Positions 1 through 10,690 are shown, counted from the first letter of the stretch. The stretch is 40,273 bases of DNA from Rhodobiaceae bacterium (GCA_028278505.1 JANQEG010000043.1:1-40273); one strand, 5' to 3'. Numbers and translations: made by a program. The notes: generated from the letters alone by a model not told the origin.

Positions 1-173
1 ATGGCTGCCGCGCTTGTAATCCTGCATAGTCCAGGATGCTACGCATCCCGTCGCCTAAAGGCGAGGGATTTGCCGATCCCCTATCAGGGACTTTAAATAG
101 GCGTGTCGATCAAGTGCAGCGCAAAACGCCGCCGGGTGACCGCTTCGCGCTGGCGGTTTTTCCAAATCCGCTC

Positions 174-212
174 TTTTGCTGGCGCAAAAACTGTCGGAAA
201 AGGAACCGACAG
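174..212 (+). promoter_or_regulatory. Tandem hairpins in the leader of the DUF1272 gene
   Basis: Two perfect inverted repeats lie back to back. The first is TTTTGC-TGGC-GCAAAA (174-189). The second is CTGTCGG-AAAAGGAA-CCGACAG (191-212). The second ends one base before the Shine-Dalgarno GAGGAGA (214-220) of the ATG at 226. A structure so close to the ribosome binding site could affect translation, or the first could be a leftover terminator. This is inference from sequence alone. Confidence 0.4.
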
Positions 213-225
213 TGAGGAGAGAACG

Positions 226-483
226 ATGCTGCTGATGAAGCCTGGCTGCGAGTGCTGCGACGTCGACCTTCCGCCTGCATCCGAAGCGGCGCGGATCTGT
301 TCCTTCGAGTGCACCTTCTGCGCCGATTGCGCCGAGACGCTCGGCGGCCGCTGCCCCAATTGCGGCGGCGAACTGGTGCGCCGGCCGATACGTCCGGCCG
401 AGAAGCTTCTGAACTTCCCCGCCTCGACGACACGCGTCTTCAAGCCCGACGGCTGCCGGTCGGCCATAAAGAACCCGCGCTGA
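226..483 (+). CDS. DUF1272 family small cysteine-rich protein
   Basis: 85-residue protein of the DUF1272 family, whose function is unknown. It is rich in paired cysteines: GCECCDVDLP near residues 8-17, CSFECTFCADC around 25-35 and CPNCGGEL around 41-48. These suggest a zinc-ribbon-like metal site. The ATG at 226 is chosen over an in-frame ATG at 103 because it follows a good Shine-Dalgarno (GAGGAGA, 214-220), and the 41 residues before it do not look like the family. The flavin-binding protein starts 21 bp downstream on the same strand, so the two are probably cotranscribed. No substrate can be assigned. Confidence 0.85.
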   Translation: MLLMKPGCECCDVDLPPASEAARICSFECTFCADCAETLGGRCPNCGGELVRRPIRPAEKLLNFPASTTRVFKPDGCRSAIKNPR

Positions 484-504
484 ACCGAAAGAAAAGACAT
501 CCCG

Positions 505-1164
505 ATGTCCGCAGACAGCTACGAAATCACCAAGCTCAACAAGGTCCGCGTCGGCAATCGCGCCGACTATCAGCGCGCCACCGTCCACGCCATCCTCGAC
601 GAGGGGTTCCTCGCCCATGTCGGATTCATCGACCAGGAGCGCCCGATCGTGGTGCCGATGGTCTATGGCCGCGACGGCGACACCGTCTATCTGCACGGCG
701 CCAAGGCGACGCGCATGCTGAAGCGCCTTGCCGGCGGCGCGCCGGTCTCGATCACCGTCACGCTACTCGACGGCATCGTCGTCGGCCGCTCCGCCTTCCA
801 TCACTCCGCCAATTATCGCTCCGTCGTCGTCCACGGCACCACCCGTCCTGTCACAGGTGCGCGAGAAAAGGAGCGGGCGCTGAAGATCATCACCGACCAT
901 TTGCTGGCCGGGCGCTGGGACGAGGTGCGGCCGATGTCGAAAAAGGAGGAGAAGGCCACCGGCGTCGTCGCCGTCGACATCGAAGCGGCCTCGGCCAAGT
1001 GCCGCTCCGGCGAGCCGGTCGACGAAGAGTCCGACTACGAATTGCCGATCTGGGGCGGCGTCATCCCGGTTGCGACCGTGCTCGGCGCACCGGTCGGCGA
1101 TTCCCGCCTGCTCGACGGGGTCGAGGTGCCGACCTCGGTCAAGCGCGCGGTTGGCGGTGACTGA
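505..1164 (+). CDS. Pyridoxamine 5'-phosphate oxidase family (flavin-nucleotide-binding) protein
   Basis: 219-residue cytosolic protein of the PPOX-like split-barrel superfamily (Pyridox_ox_2 type), usually FMN- or heme-binding. The N-terminal half carries the typical strand order: AILDEGFLAHVGFID, RPIVVPMVYGRDGDTVYLHGA, PVSITVTLLDGIVVGRSAFHHSANYRSV. The C-terminal part (WGGVIPVATVLG) is also usual for these 200-220 residue members. These proteins are not true PdxH enzymes and their substrate is generally unknown. It begins 21 bp after the DUF1272 gene. The ATG fits the family start and no extension is needed. Confidence 0.88.
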   Translation: MSADSYEITKLNKVRVGNRADYQRATVHAILDEGFLAHVGFIDQERPIVVPMVYGRDGDTVYLHGAKATRMLKRLAGGAPVSITVTLLDGIVVGRSAFHHSANYRSVVVHGTTRPVTGAREKERALKIITDHLLAGRWDEVRPMSKKEEKATGVVAVDIEAASAKCRSGEPVDEESDYELPIWGGVIPVATVLGAPVGDSRLLDGVEVPTSVKRAVGGD

Positions 1165-1821
1165 TGCCGGGCGGCGTGTTCAAACGCCGATGGCAACACT
1201 CCCCTCCCCCTTGCCGCAGGGCTATTGCATACGCGGAGTACTCGGACCTCACCCTCTCCCTTGAGGGAGAGGGATACGGAGATCCGGTGAGGCGAAGCCG
1301 AACCGCTGGGCGAAGTCGGGTGAGGGTGATCGGGGCTTGTCGTTTATCCCTTTCACCCAACCCTCTCCCCAAGGGGAGAGGGCTTTGGAGGCCGCGCGCA
1401 GCCGACCGTTTTCCACGGCCATCGCAAGAGGGACGTTGCGCTGAAGCCAACTGCCCAAATGCGATTGCCCTCCCCTTGCGGGGAGGGTGGACGGCGCGTC
1501 AGCGCCGGCCGGGTGGGGGTATAAGCAAACGTATGCGCAACTCGAAAGCGTCGCGTTTTCTTCTTTTCGACCCCCACCCCCGACCCCTCCCCGCAAGGGG
1601 GAGGGGAGCGGTGGCGTCGTCTTCGCTCGTCATTGCGAGGCGCCGACAGGCGCCGCGGCAATCCAATGCAGAGCATGACGCCCTGGATTGCTTCCCCCGG
1701 CTTCCGCCGGGATCGCAATGACGCCTATATAGACGCGGTTACGCCATCCGCCCCGGCGCGGCGGCTACGTCTTAAACCGGAATCATAAGCTGAACGGATC
1801 GGCGCAATATCCTGATTTGAT
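1165..1821. repeat. Repeat-rich intergenic gap with G/C-rich palindromic elements
   Basis: The 657-bp gap has no credible gene. It holds four strong hairpins of the type CCCTCCCC-loop-GGGGAGGG: 1252-1273 (9-bp stem, TTGA loop), 1361-1382 (10-bp stem), 1468-1487 (8-bp stem, TTGC loop) and 1584-1606 (9-bp stem, GCAA loop). They form two head-to-head pairs, 1248-1383 and 1466-1606. A separate element with inverted ends occupies 1628-1723. Reading frames here have the repetitive, low-complexity look of non-coding DNA. Similar hairpins recur at 38046-38303. They may also act as bidirectional transcription terminators. Confidence 0.8.
1628..1723. repeat. Palindromic element, CGTCATTGCGA ends (family B, copy 1)
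   Basis: A 96-bp element bounded by CGTCATTGCGA and its exact reverse complement TCGCAATGACG. The left half contains the hairpin GGCGCC-GACA-GGCGCC followed by CGGCAATCCA. The right half contains GGATTGC and a CCCGGCTTCCGCCGGG hairpin. A second copy in inverted orientation is at 35762-35846. Elements with these ends are common in intergenic regions of alphaproteobacterial genomes. Confidence 0.75.
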
Positions 1822-2568
1822 TCAGCGCTTCGGCAATGCCGCCAGCAGGTTTTCCAGCGTCTCCCGCGTCGAGGGATCGGCGATGCCGTCGACCCGCTGC
1901 GGCCGGAAATGGCGCTGCAAGGCGGTCACAACCGCCGCCGTCTCCTTGTCGTACCGGCCGCTTTGGGCAATGCCGTAGCCATAGGCCGCAAGCCGCGCCT
2001 GCAGCGACTGGATTTCGGCGCCGGTATCCCCCGCCTTGAGGACCGGGCCGGCGGTCAACGGCGCCGGGTCGACATAGTGGCCGATGCCGGCCGCCGCCAG
2101 CTCATACCAGGGGAACCGCTCGCCCGGATCGGCCTTGCGCCCCGGCGCCACGTCGGAATGGCCGAGCACCCGCTCGGGCCGGATGCCGTGGCGCGCCGCA
2201 ATCGCCCGGCACAGCGCAATCACCGCCGCGATCTGCGGCTCGGGAAACGAAGGCGACCCGAAGTCGTGGCCGGCATTGGCGATCTCGATGCCGATCGCGG
2301 CCGAGTTGATGTCGTTTTCGCCGGCCCAGGACGACTCGCCCGCATGCCAGGCGCGCTGCGCCTCGTCGACGAGCTGGATGATCGTGCCGTCGGCGCCGAC
2401 GAAATAGTGCGCGGACACGTGCGAGCGCGGATTGCACAGCCAGTCGAGCGCCTCGTCGTCATCCTCCATGCCGGTGTAGTGGATGAGGATCATGTCGGGC
2501 CGGCGGCCGCCGCGGCGCGGCCCGAAATTCGGCGACGGCCGGAACTGGCATTGCAGTGCGGTGGTCAT
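1822..2568 (-). CDS. N-acetylmuramoyl-L-alanine amidase (AmpD-like) with peptidoglycan-binding domain
   Basis: 248-residue peptidoglycan amidase that cleaves the bond between MurNAc and the peptide stem. An Amidase_2 domain fills about residues 20-160. Likely zinc ligands are H30 in ILIHYTG and the His and Asp of GHSDVAPGRKADPG. The motifs SAHYFV, WHAGESSWAG and IGIEIAN are all typical. A peptidoglycan-binding type 1 domain follows at about 175-245 (LKAGDTGAEIQSLQARLAAYGYG). No clear signal peptide is present, which fits a role in cytosolic muropeptide recycling, although the binding domain leaves a periplasmic role open. The ATG at 2568 is used because upstream codons overlap the TerB-DnaJ gene, which ends 7 bp away and is probably in the same operon. 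Confidence 0.92.
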   Translation of the reverse strand: MTTALQCQFRPSPNFGPRRGGRRPDMILIHYTGMEDDDEALDWLCNPRSHVSAHYFVGADGTIIQLVDEAQRAWHAGESSWAGENDINSAAIGIEIANAGHDFGSPSFPEPQIAAVIALCRAIAARHGIRPERVLGHSDVAPGRKADPGERFPWYELAAAGIGHYVDPAPLTAGPVLKAGDTGAEIQSLQARLAAYGYGIAQSGRYDKETAAVVTALQRHFRPQRVDGIADPSTRETLENLLAALPKR

Positions 2569-2575
2569 CGGCGGG

Positions 2576-3274
2576 TCACAGGCCCCGCTCTGCGGCGATA
2601 CGGTCATAGGCTTCGTTGATGGCGGCGAGTTTTTCGGTGGCGATGCGGATGAACTCCTCCGGCATGCCGAGCGCGATATGCCGGTCGGGATGGTTTTCGA
2701 CCACCAATTTGCGGTAGTGGCGGCGGATTTCGGCATCGCTCATGCCGCGGTCGGCGCCGAGGATGACATAAGGATCGCTGCCGTCGACGACATGGCGGGC
2801 GCGGATCGTGCCGAATTCGGCCTCCGAAATCCCGAAAATCATGGCCACCCGGTGCAGAAAGGCGTCCTCGGCCTCGTGCACGACGCCGTCGGCCTTGGCG
2901 ATGTGAAACAGGCCCTCGACGATATCGGCGAGCATCGCCGGCTCGTCTTTGTAGAGGCTGGCGATCTGCGCGGCATAGCGGTCGTAACCGGCGATGTCGC
3001 CGCGAGCCAGGTCGAACATGCGGGCGACGTTCGCCTCCTGCCCGGCCGGCAAGTCGAACAATTCCTGGAAGGCGCGGACTTCGTCCGCCGTGACGACGCC
3101 GTCGGCCTTGGCCATCTTCGCCGACAGCGCGATCATCGCCATGGTGAAGGTGAGCTTGCGGCGCGATTCCCGGTCGCCGACGAGCTGGCGCGCGAGCCCC
3201 GCGATTGTCTCGATCAGCGGCGTCCGCTGCCGCAGCTGGCCGGCAAGCTCGCCGATCCTGTCCCAAATCCCCAC
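2576..3274 (-). CDS. TerB-DnaJ (DjlA-like) co-chaperone
   Basis: About 232 residues. A TerB-type helical domain spans about residues 40-155 and shows its two internal repeats, KMAKADGVVTADEV and HIAKADGVVHEAED. A C-terminal J domain (about 167-232) has the diagnostic HPD in VENHPDRH. J domains stimulate the ATPase of DnaK; TerB domains are linked to metal or envelope stress. Unlike E. coli DjlA, no N-terminal transmembrane segment is visible. The GTG at 3274 is preferred because it follows a GAGGAT Shine-Dalgarno at about 8 bp and gives the usual GIWDRIGE start; an ATG at 3334 is possible. The amidase follows 7 bp downstream, a pairing seen in other Rhizobiales. Confidence 0.85.
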   Translation of the reverse strand: MGIWDRIGELAGQLRQRTPLIETIAGLARQLVGDRESRRKLTFTMAMIALSAKMAKADGVVTADEVRAFQELFDLPAGQEANVARMFDLARGDIAGYDRYAAQIASLYKDEPAMLADIVEGLFHIAKADGVVHEAEDAFLHRVAMIFGISEAEFGTIRARHVVDGSDPYVILGADRGMSDAEIRRHYRKLVVENHPDRHIALGMPEEFIRIATEKLAAINEAYDRIAAERGL

Positions 3275-3444
3275 ACCGATATCCTCGCCGCGCTGCCCCC
3301 GAGCGGGTGGATGGGCGAGCCCCGTCACCCGCATCGATGAGCAATACGAACGCCCCCGTCGAGTCTGCAGTTTAGCGATTCTGGCGGGCGAGAATACCCC
3401 GGGGGATTGTGGGGCTGATGAGATGAGCGACGTGAGCACTACGG

Positions 3445-4329
3445 CTAGCGTGATTTCGCGACTTTTTCGCCCTGCTTCAGGATGTAGTCGGCACCTTTCA
3501 AGCCGAGTCTATTCGGGCCCGCCCATATTAAATAGTAAAGTGGCGCTCCTTTAGTATTGCGAATGAGGCGCGGCGTCGCGACGTAAGGAAAAATATCCCG
3601 CAAACGCCCCAAATAAAGATCAAGCAGGCGACCTGCAACATCTCCCTTCTTTTCCACTAATTCATTACCAAACAAATCCTTTCGGATGTCGTAAGCAATG
3701 TCGCGCCATCTTTCTGTACCGAAACAACGTGTTAGCTGATCGCTCCAATTCTCCGGTACGTTCCCTGACTTCGTGATCAGACGATTGATCGCCATCGCAA
3801 CCGGAAAGTTAATGATTACCTCCATCGTGCCGGTTACAGCGAGGGATTCGACGGTGTCCCATTCGAGATGCGCACCGTACGGATCAAGGAAGGCAATGCC
3901 GCGCAGTTTTCGATCATGAAGGTTTTTTGCAAGTTCGCGGATCAGGGGATTGCAGTCGCCGACCGTGACCGTAACATTTTCGGTCGCCTTGCAAAGGTCC
4001 CGCAGCGTTTCGGCGCGGCTTTCGTCAAGATCGAAGAAGTAATGCCGATGGAACCCGTTCTCGATGTTGAGCGCGCGGATTGGCGAACCCTGGATGAATT
4101 GCTCCTGCGCCTCGGAATCCTCGGCCTCATCGAGAAACGGGCTCGGTTCGGGCGGCACGCCTGAACCACGCACTTTTGACACGGGAGAACCTGCAAAAGC
4201 ATCGATGTAGATACGAGTGAACGGCTGATTTTTGAGCGCCGTGTTGTAGTACCGTAGGTAATCCTCAAGCGCGTTCAGTTTTTGAACCGCCCAAGGGCCC
4301 ACCCTGCTTTCCTTGTGATCCCGCTTCAT
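3445..4329 (-). CDS. tcmP: Three-Cys-motif partner protein TcmP
   Basis: 294-residue protein of the TcmP family, defined by its occurrence beside three-Cys-motif (Gp37/Gp68, DUF5131) proteins. The fold looks like a Rossmann methyltransferase: YIDAFAGSPVSK resembles a SAM-binding motif I, FFDLDESRAETL a motif II strand, and FLDPYGAHLEWDTVESLA a DPPY-like catalytic motif IV. Whether it methylates anything is unknown. The ATG at 4329 overlaps the stop of the DUF5131 gene as ATGA, indicating translational coupling. Base composition is clearly below the neighbours (26 G/C in the 60 bases 3661-3720), suggesting acquisition by transfer. The longer reading frame from 4434 merely overlaps DUF5131 and is rejected. 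Confidence 0.9.
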   Translation of the reverse strand: MKRDHKESRVGPWAVQKLNALEDYLRYYNTALKNQPFTRIYIDAFAGSPVSKVRGSGVPPEPSPFLDEAEDSEAQEQFIQGSPIRALNIENGFHRHYFFDLDESRAETLRDLCKATENVTVTVGDCNPLIRELAKNLHDRKLRGIAFLDPYGAHLEWDTVESLAVTGTMEVIINFPVAMAINRLITKSGNVPENWSDQLTRCFGTERWRDIAYDIRKDLFGNELVEKKGDVAGRLLDLYLGRLRDIFPYVATPRLIRNTKGAPLYYLIWAGPNRLGLKGADYILKQGEKVAKSR

Positions 4330-5081
4330 ACAATCTCGGCAAGTATCCGCTTCGGCACGATGTGGGTCGGAAACCCGTTCCATTCCGCACCGTCGAGCAA
4401 ACGCCCGCCTGACTTGGGACGGGCTCCGCCCCATTGTTTAAAGAAGAACGCAACTCCGAAACGTTCGCACGCCAAGCGTAGTTCAGTCGCCCATGCCGGC
4501 TTCATGGGCCGGGCTCGCGGACCGCTTTCGCCACCGACGATCGCCCACGCAATGCCGCTAAGATCAACACTGCCAATTCGACCCAGCAGCGGTTCGAATG
4601 AGACAAAGCGGGCCTCCGAGTTGATCTGCCTTAAATGTTCGATACGTCTTGTATGAGCGCCGTCTTCAACCGACACGCCAAGCCAAATATGCGTTGGGAC
4701 AGCAGCGTCGTTATATCGATCCCGGACATAGTTTCGCATCGGTGAACTGCGTTTCGTCAACACTTGATAAACATGCCAATCGGCCGCTTCCATCGCCTCA
4801 AAGACCTTGTCAACATAGTTTCGGTCGATGTCCTTATGGAATAGATCGCTCATCGAATTGACAAAGATCATGCGAGGCTTCTTCCACTCTGACGGCTGCC
4901 TTAGGCGCGACGGCCAAAGACGTAGATCGAAACCTTGTTCATACGGGTGCGCCACTACACCACGCCATCGCTCAGCGAACCGCTCCGCGTAGCAATTCTC
5001 ACAGCCTGGACCGACTTTGGTGCAACCGGTTACCGGATTCCATGTCGCGTCGGTCCATTCGATCGCTGATCTTTGAGCCAT
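4326..5081 (-). CDS. DUF5131 (phage Gp37/Gp68 family) three-Cys-motif protein
   Basis: 251 residues, the usual length for the DUF5131/Gp37-Gp68 family. Near the N-terminus is a CX6CX2C motif: C20, C27 and C30 in GCTKVGPGCENCYAE, which resembles the iron-sulfur cluster loop of radical-SAM-like enzymes and of spore photoproduct lyase relatives. Other family signatures are IFVNSMSDLFH, VLTKRS, WLGVSVED, FVSFEPLLG, IVGGESGPRARPM and FFFKQWGG. The reaction is unknown. It is the first gene of a two-gene unit with tcmP, and a LexA-like box sits about 36-50 bp before the ATG. Expression is therefore likely damage-inducible, which favours a nucleic-acid repair or modification role. That is inference. 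Confidence 0.9.
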   Translation of the reverse strand: MAQRSAIEWTDATWNPVTGCTKVGPGCENCYAERFAERWRGVVAHPYEQGFDLRLWPSRLRQPSEWKKPRMIFVNSMSDLFHKDIDRNYVDKVFEAMEAADWHVYQVLTKRSSPMRNYVRDRYNDAAVPTHIWLGVSVEDGAHTRRIEHLRQINSEARFVSFEPLLGRIGSVDLSGIAWAIVGGESGPRARPMKPAWATELRLACERFGVAFFFKQWGGARPKSGGRLLDGAEWNGFPTHIVPKRILAEIV

Positions 5082-5116
5082 GCCTCACGCTCTCTATTGA
5101 GATCTGATCGTGATAT

Positions 5117-5131
5117 GTACAAAAAGGGAAC
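5117..5131 (-). promoter_or_regulatory. LexA-like (SOS) box in the DUF5131-tcmP promoter
   Basis: On the minus strand the sequence reads GTTC-CCTTTTT-GTAC. The alphaproteobacterial LexA consensus is GTTC-N7-GTTC, so this differs by one base and keeps the T-rich centre. It lies between a plausible -35 (TTGCTT) and -10 (ATATCA, 5111-5116), where a bound repressor would block RNA polymerase. The box is 36-50 bp upstream of the ATG at 5081. Confidence 0.6.
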
Positions 5132-5159
5132 AAAGCAAGCCTGATTCTCCTTATCAAAG

Positions 5160-5184
5160 AGACGTTACGCAAGAAATAACGTCT
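5160..5184. promoter_or_regulatory. Perfect 8-bp inverted repeat between the cassette and the aldo/keto reductase gene
   Basis: AGACGTTA (5160-5167) and TAACGTCT (5177-5184) are exact reverse complements around a 9-base loop, in the AT-richer flank of the DUF5131-tcmP cassette. There is no clear U-tract on either side, so it is a weak terminator candidate. It could be an operator, or a remnant of the junction where the cassette was inserted. Confidence 0.35.
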
Positions 5185-5202
5185 AAACTCGCGGCCGCCG
5201 CC

Positions 5203-6180
5203 TCAATCATGCCCTGCCACGGCGCGCGGCTGGTACGGCTCTTCCAGATGCTCAATCGTCAGCGCGTCGAGCGTGATTGAGAGCGCGCCTGCGGCATCGT
5301 CGAGATGGTGCGGCTTGGTGGCGCCGATGATCGGCGCCGAGACGCCGGGCTTGGCCAGCAACCAGGCGAGCGCCGCCTGCGCCGGTTTCACGCCGAGCTT
5401 GTCGGCGACCCGCGCCACCCGTTCGGCAATGGCGTAGTCCTGCGCGGTGCCGAAATAGCCATGCGCCAGATCGTCGGTGCGGCCGCGCACCGTCTTGTCG
5501 CCCTCCTGCGGCCGGTTGCCGGCAAGGAAGCCGCGCGCGATCGGGCTCCACGGGATGAGCCCGATGCCCTCGGCGCGGCAGAACGGGATCATCTCGCGCT
5601 CCTCCTCGCGGTAGACGAGATTGTAGAAATTCTGCATCGAGACGAATTCGGCATAGCCCGCCCGCCGCTGTTTCATCACCGCGCTGGCGAACTGCCAGGT
5701 GAACATCGACGAGGCGCCGAGATGGAGCGCCTTGCCGGCGCGCACCACATCGTTGAGCGCCTCCAGCGTCTCCTCGATCGGCGTCGTATAGTCGTAGCGG
5801 TGGATCTGGTAGAGATCGACATAGTCGGTGCCGAGCCGTTTCAGCGAGGCATCGATCGACTGCATGATGTGCTTGCGCGACAGCCCGCGCGCGTTCGGCC
5901 CCTCGCCGGTCCTGAGCCCGACCTTGGTGGCGATCACCACGTCCTCGCGCCGCGCCATCAGCCCGAGCGCCTTGCCGGTGATGCACTCGCTTTCGCCGCC
6001 GCTGTAAATATCCGCGGTATCGAAGAAATTGATGCCGAGATCGAGCGCCTGGCGGAAGAAGGGCATCGCCTCGGCCTCGTCGAGCACCCATTCGCGCCAC
6101 GACGATGAACCGTAGGACATGCAGCCGAGGCAGAGGCGCGAAACCTTCAGGCCGGTGTTGCCGAGATTGACATAGTCCAT
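5203..6180 (-). CDS. Aldo/keto reductase
   Basis: 325-residue NADPH-dependent oxidoreductase of the AKR superfamily, reducing aldehydes or ketones to alcohols in the cytosol. The catalytic tetrad is visible: D54 and Y59 in FFDTADIYSGG, K86 in VIATKVG and H127 in LYQIHRYD. C-terminal cofactor motifs IPWSPIARGFLAG, PAQAALAWLLAKPGVSAPIIGATKP are also present. The start MDYVNLGNTGLKVSRLCLG is standard and is preceded by AGGGG about 6 bp before the ATG. It is close to the AKR11/YajO-like group, but the substrate cannot be read from sequence. The MarR-type regulator ends 53 bp upstream on the same strand and may share its transcript. Confidence 0.93.
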   Translation of the reverse strand: MDYVNLGNTGLKVSRLCLGCMSYGSSSWREWVLDEAEAMPFFRQALDLGINFFDTADIYSGGESECITGKALGLMARREDVVIATKVGLRTGEGPNARGLSRKHIMQSIDASLKRLGTDYVDLYQIHRYDYTTPIEETLEALNDVVRAGKALHLGASSMFTWQFASAVMKQRRAGYAEFVSMQNFYNLVYREEEREMIPFCRAEGIGLIPWSPIARGFLAGNRPQEGDKTVRGRTDDLAHGYFGTAQDYAIAERVARVADKLGVKPAQAALAWLLAKPGVSAPIIGATKPHHLDDAAGALSITLDALTIEHLEEPYQPRAVAGHD

Positions 6181-6233
6181 GTGTATCCCCTTCGGCCGTC
6201 GAAACGCCCGCCGCTATTCCTACCCGCGCGCCA

Positions 6234-6776
6234 TCACAGTGCCGCGGCCGCCCGTGCCGCCTGGTCGTACTGCCCCGACATCGACCGCAGAAGCGCGGCA
6301 ATGTCGCTGATCGCCGCCGGGTCGAAACCGAGCGTTTTTACCCCGGCGACCAGCAGCCGCTCGCGCACCGCGTGATAGGCGGCGCAGGCCGCCGCGCCCT
6401 CGGCCGTCACAATCACCGTCTTTTCCTTGCCCTGGCGGCCGCTTCTAACAAGCCCGCGCGCCTCCAGCTTGCGCACCGAATAGGTCACCGTGTGCGTGTC
6501 TTCGACATTGAGCACGAGGCAGATGTCGGCGAGCCGCTTGGCGCGGCCGCGATGATTGACCGAGTGCAGCACGAGCACGTCGAGCGGCCCGAGATCGGCA
6601 TGGCCGGCGGCTGCCATGCAGCGCACCATCCAGCGCTGGAACGCATGCCAGCTCATGATCATGCCGAATTCGAGCTCCGACAGCGCCGGCATCGCGCCCG
6701 ATGCCAGCAATTCGGCGGAAACGACCGGCCCCGCCGCCGGCCGGCTCTCGGCCACCTTCACCTTCTTCCCCGCCAC
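6234..6776 (-). CDS. MarR-like winged-helix transcriptional regulator
   Basis: 180 residues. A winged helix-turn-helix occupies about residues 55-150. The recognition part RLADICLVLNVEDTHTVTYSVRKLEARGLV is followed by the wing RSGRQGKEKTVIVTAEG. It belongs to the winged-helix DNA-binding (MarR-related) group. Start is GTG at 6776, with a strong GGAGAAGGA Shine-Dalgarno; no in-frame ATG lies upstream. The gene is divergent from the large hydantoinase. The shared 149-bp region carries an imperfect palindrome over the hydantoinase -35, so it probably regulates that gene and itself. Its effector is not known; a lactam or hydantoin would be a reasonable guess. Confidence 0.88.
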   Translation of the reverse strand: MAGKKVKVAESRPAAGPVVSAELLASGAMPALSELEFGMIMSWHAFQRWMVRCMAAAGHADLGPLDVLVLHSVNHRGRAKRLADICLVLNVEDTHTVTYSVRKLEARGLVRSGRQGKEKTVIVTAEGAAACAAYHAVRERLLVAGVKTLGFDPAAISDIAALLRSMSGQYDQAARAAAAL

Positions 6777-6828
6777 ATCCTTCTCCTTCGATTGCGCAAA
6801 TCCGTCTACACCATTCGCCTTTCAATCG

Positions 6829-6861
6829 CAACAATATCGACATTTTATCGATAAATTGTTG
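6829..6861. promoter_or_regulatory. Likely operator of the MarR-type regulator
   Basis: An imperfect palindrome centred near 6845. CAACAAT (6829-6835) pairs with ATTGTTG (6855-6861), and ATCGA (6836-6840) pairs with TCGAT (6848-6852) with a two-base offset. The right arm overlaps the -35 of the hydantoinase promoter. Its place between divergent regulator and enzyme genes is typical for MarR-family sites. Confidence 0.5.
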
Positions 6862-6887
6862 ACGTTATCACCGGCACGGGTTAGCGT
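6859..6887 (+). promoter_or_regulatory. Promoter of the hydantoinase gene
   Basis: A sigma70-like pair: TTGACG (6859-6864), a 17-base spacer, and TAGCGT (6882-6887), about 38 bp before the ATG at 6926. The -35 agrees well with consensus and the -10 only moderately. The operator-like palindrome overlaps the -35. Confidence 0.45.
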
Positions 6888-6925
6888 GCCGGCCAACAAG
6901 CAGGATAGCGGCGGAGCGAGAACGC

Positions 6926-10543
<3,618 letters not shown>

Positions 10544-10690
10544 GACTGCAAAACGGAGCGCAAGAGCCTCGACCGGGCAACAGGGAGCGAAACCCGGCGT
10601 GACGGAATTATTCTGTTGTGTCGTGTCGGGTGAAGGATGATATTGGAACTCTGGTTTTAAAACTTTCCCGGGCCAAACGAGGAGGCAGTC

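Noticed and set aside
1-96. Short frame open to the left edge ending at 96
   Set aside because: About 31 codons with no recognisable family and no support beyond being open; it may be the end of an upstream gene but this cannot be shown.
1165-1821. Possible CRISPR array because of repeated GC-rich hairpins
   Set aside because: Repeats are irregular in spacing and in sequence, and there are no constant-length spacers or cas genes.
4330-4434. N-terminal extension of TcmP to 329 residues
   Set aside because: The added codons lie within the DUF5131 gene in another frame, and the ATGA overlap gives a better start.
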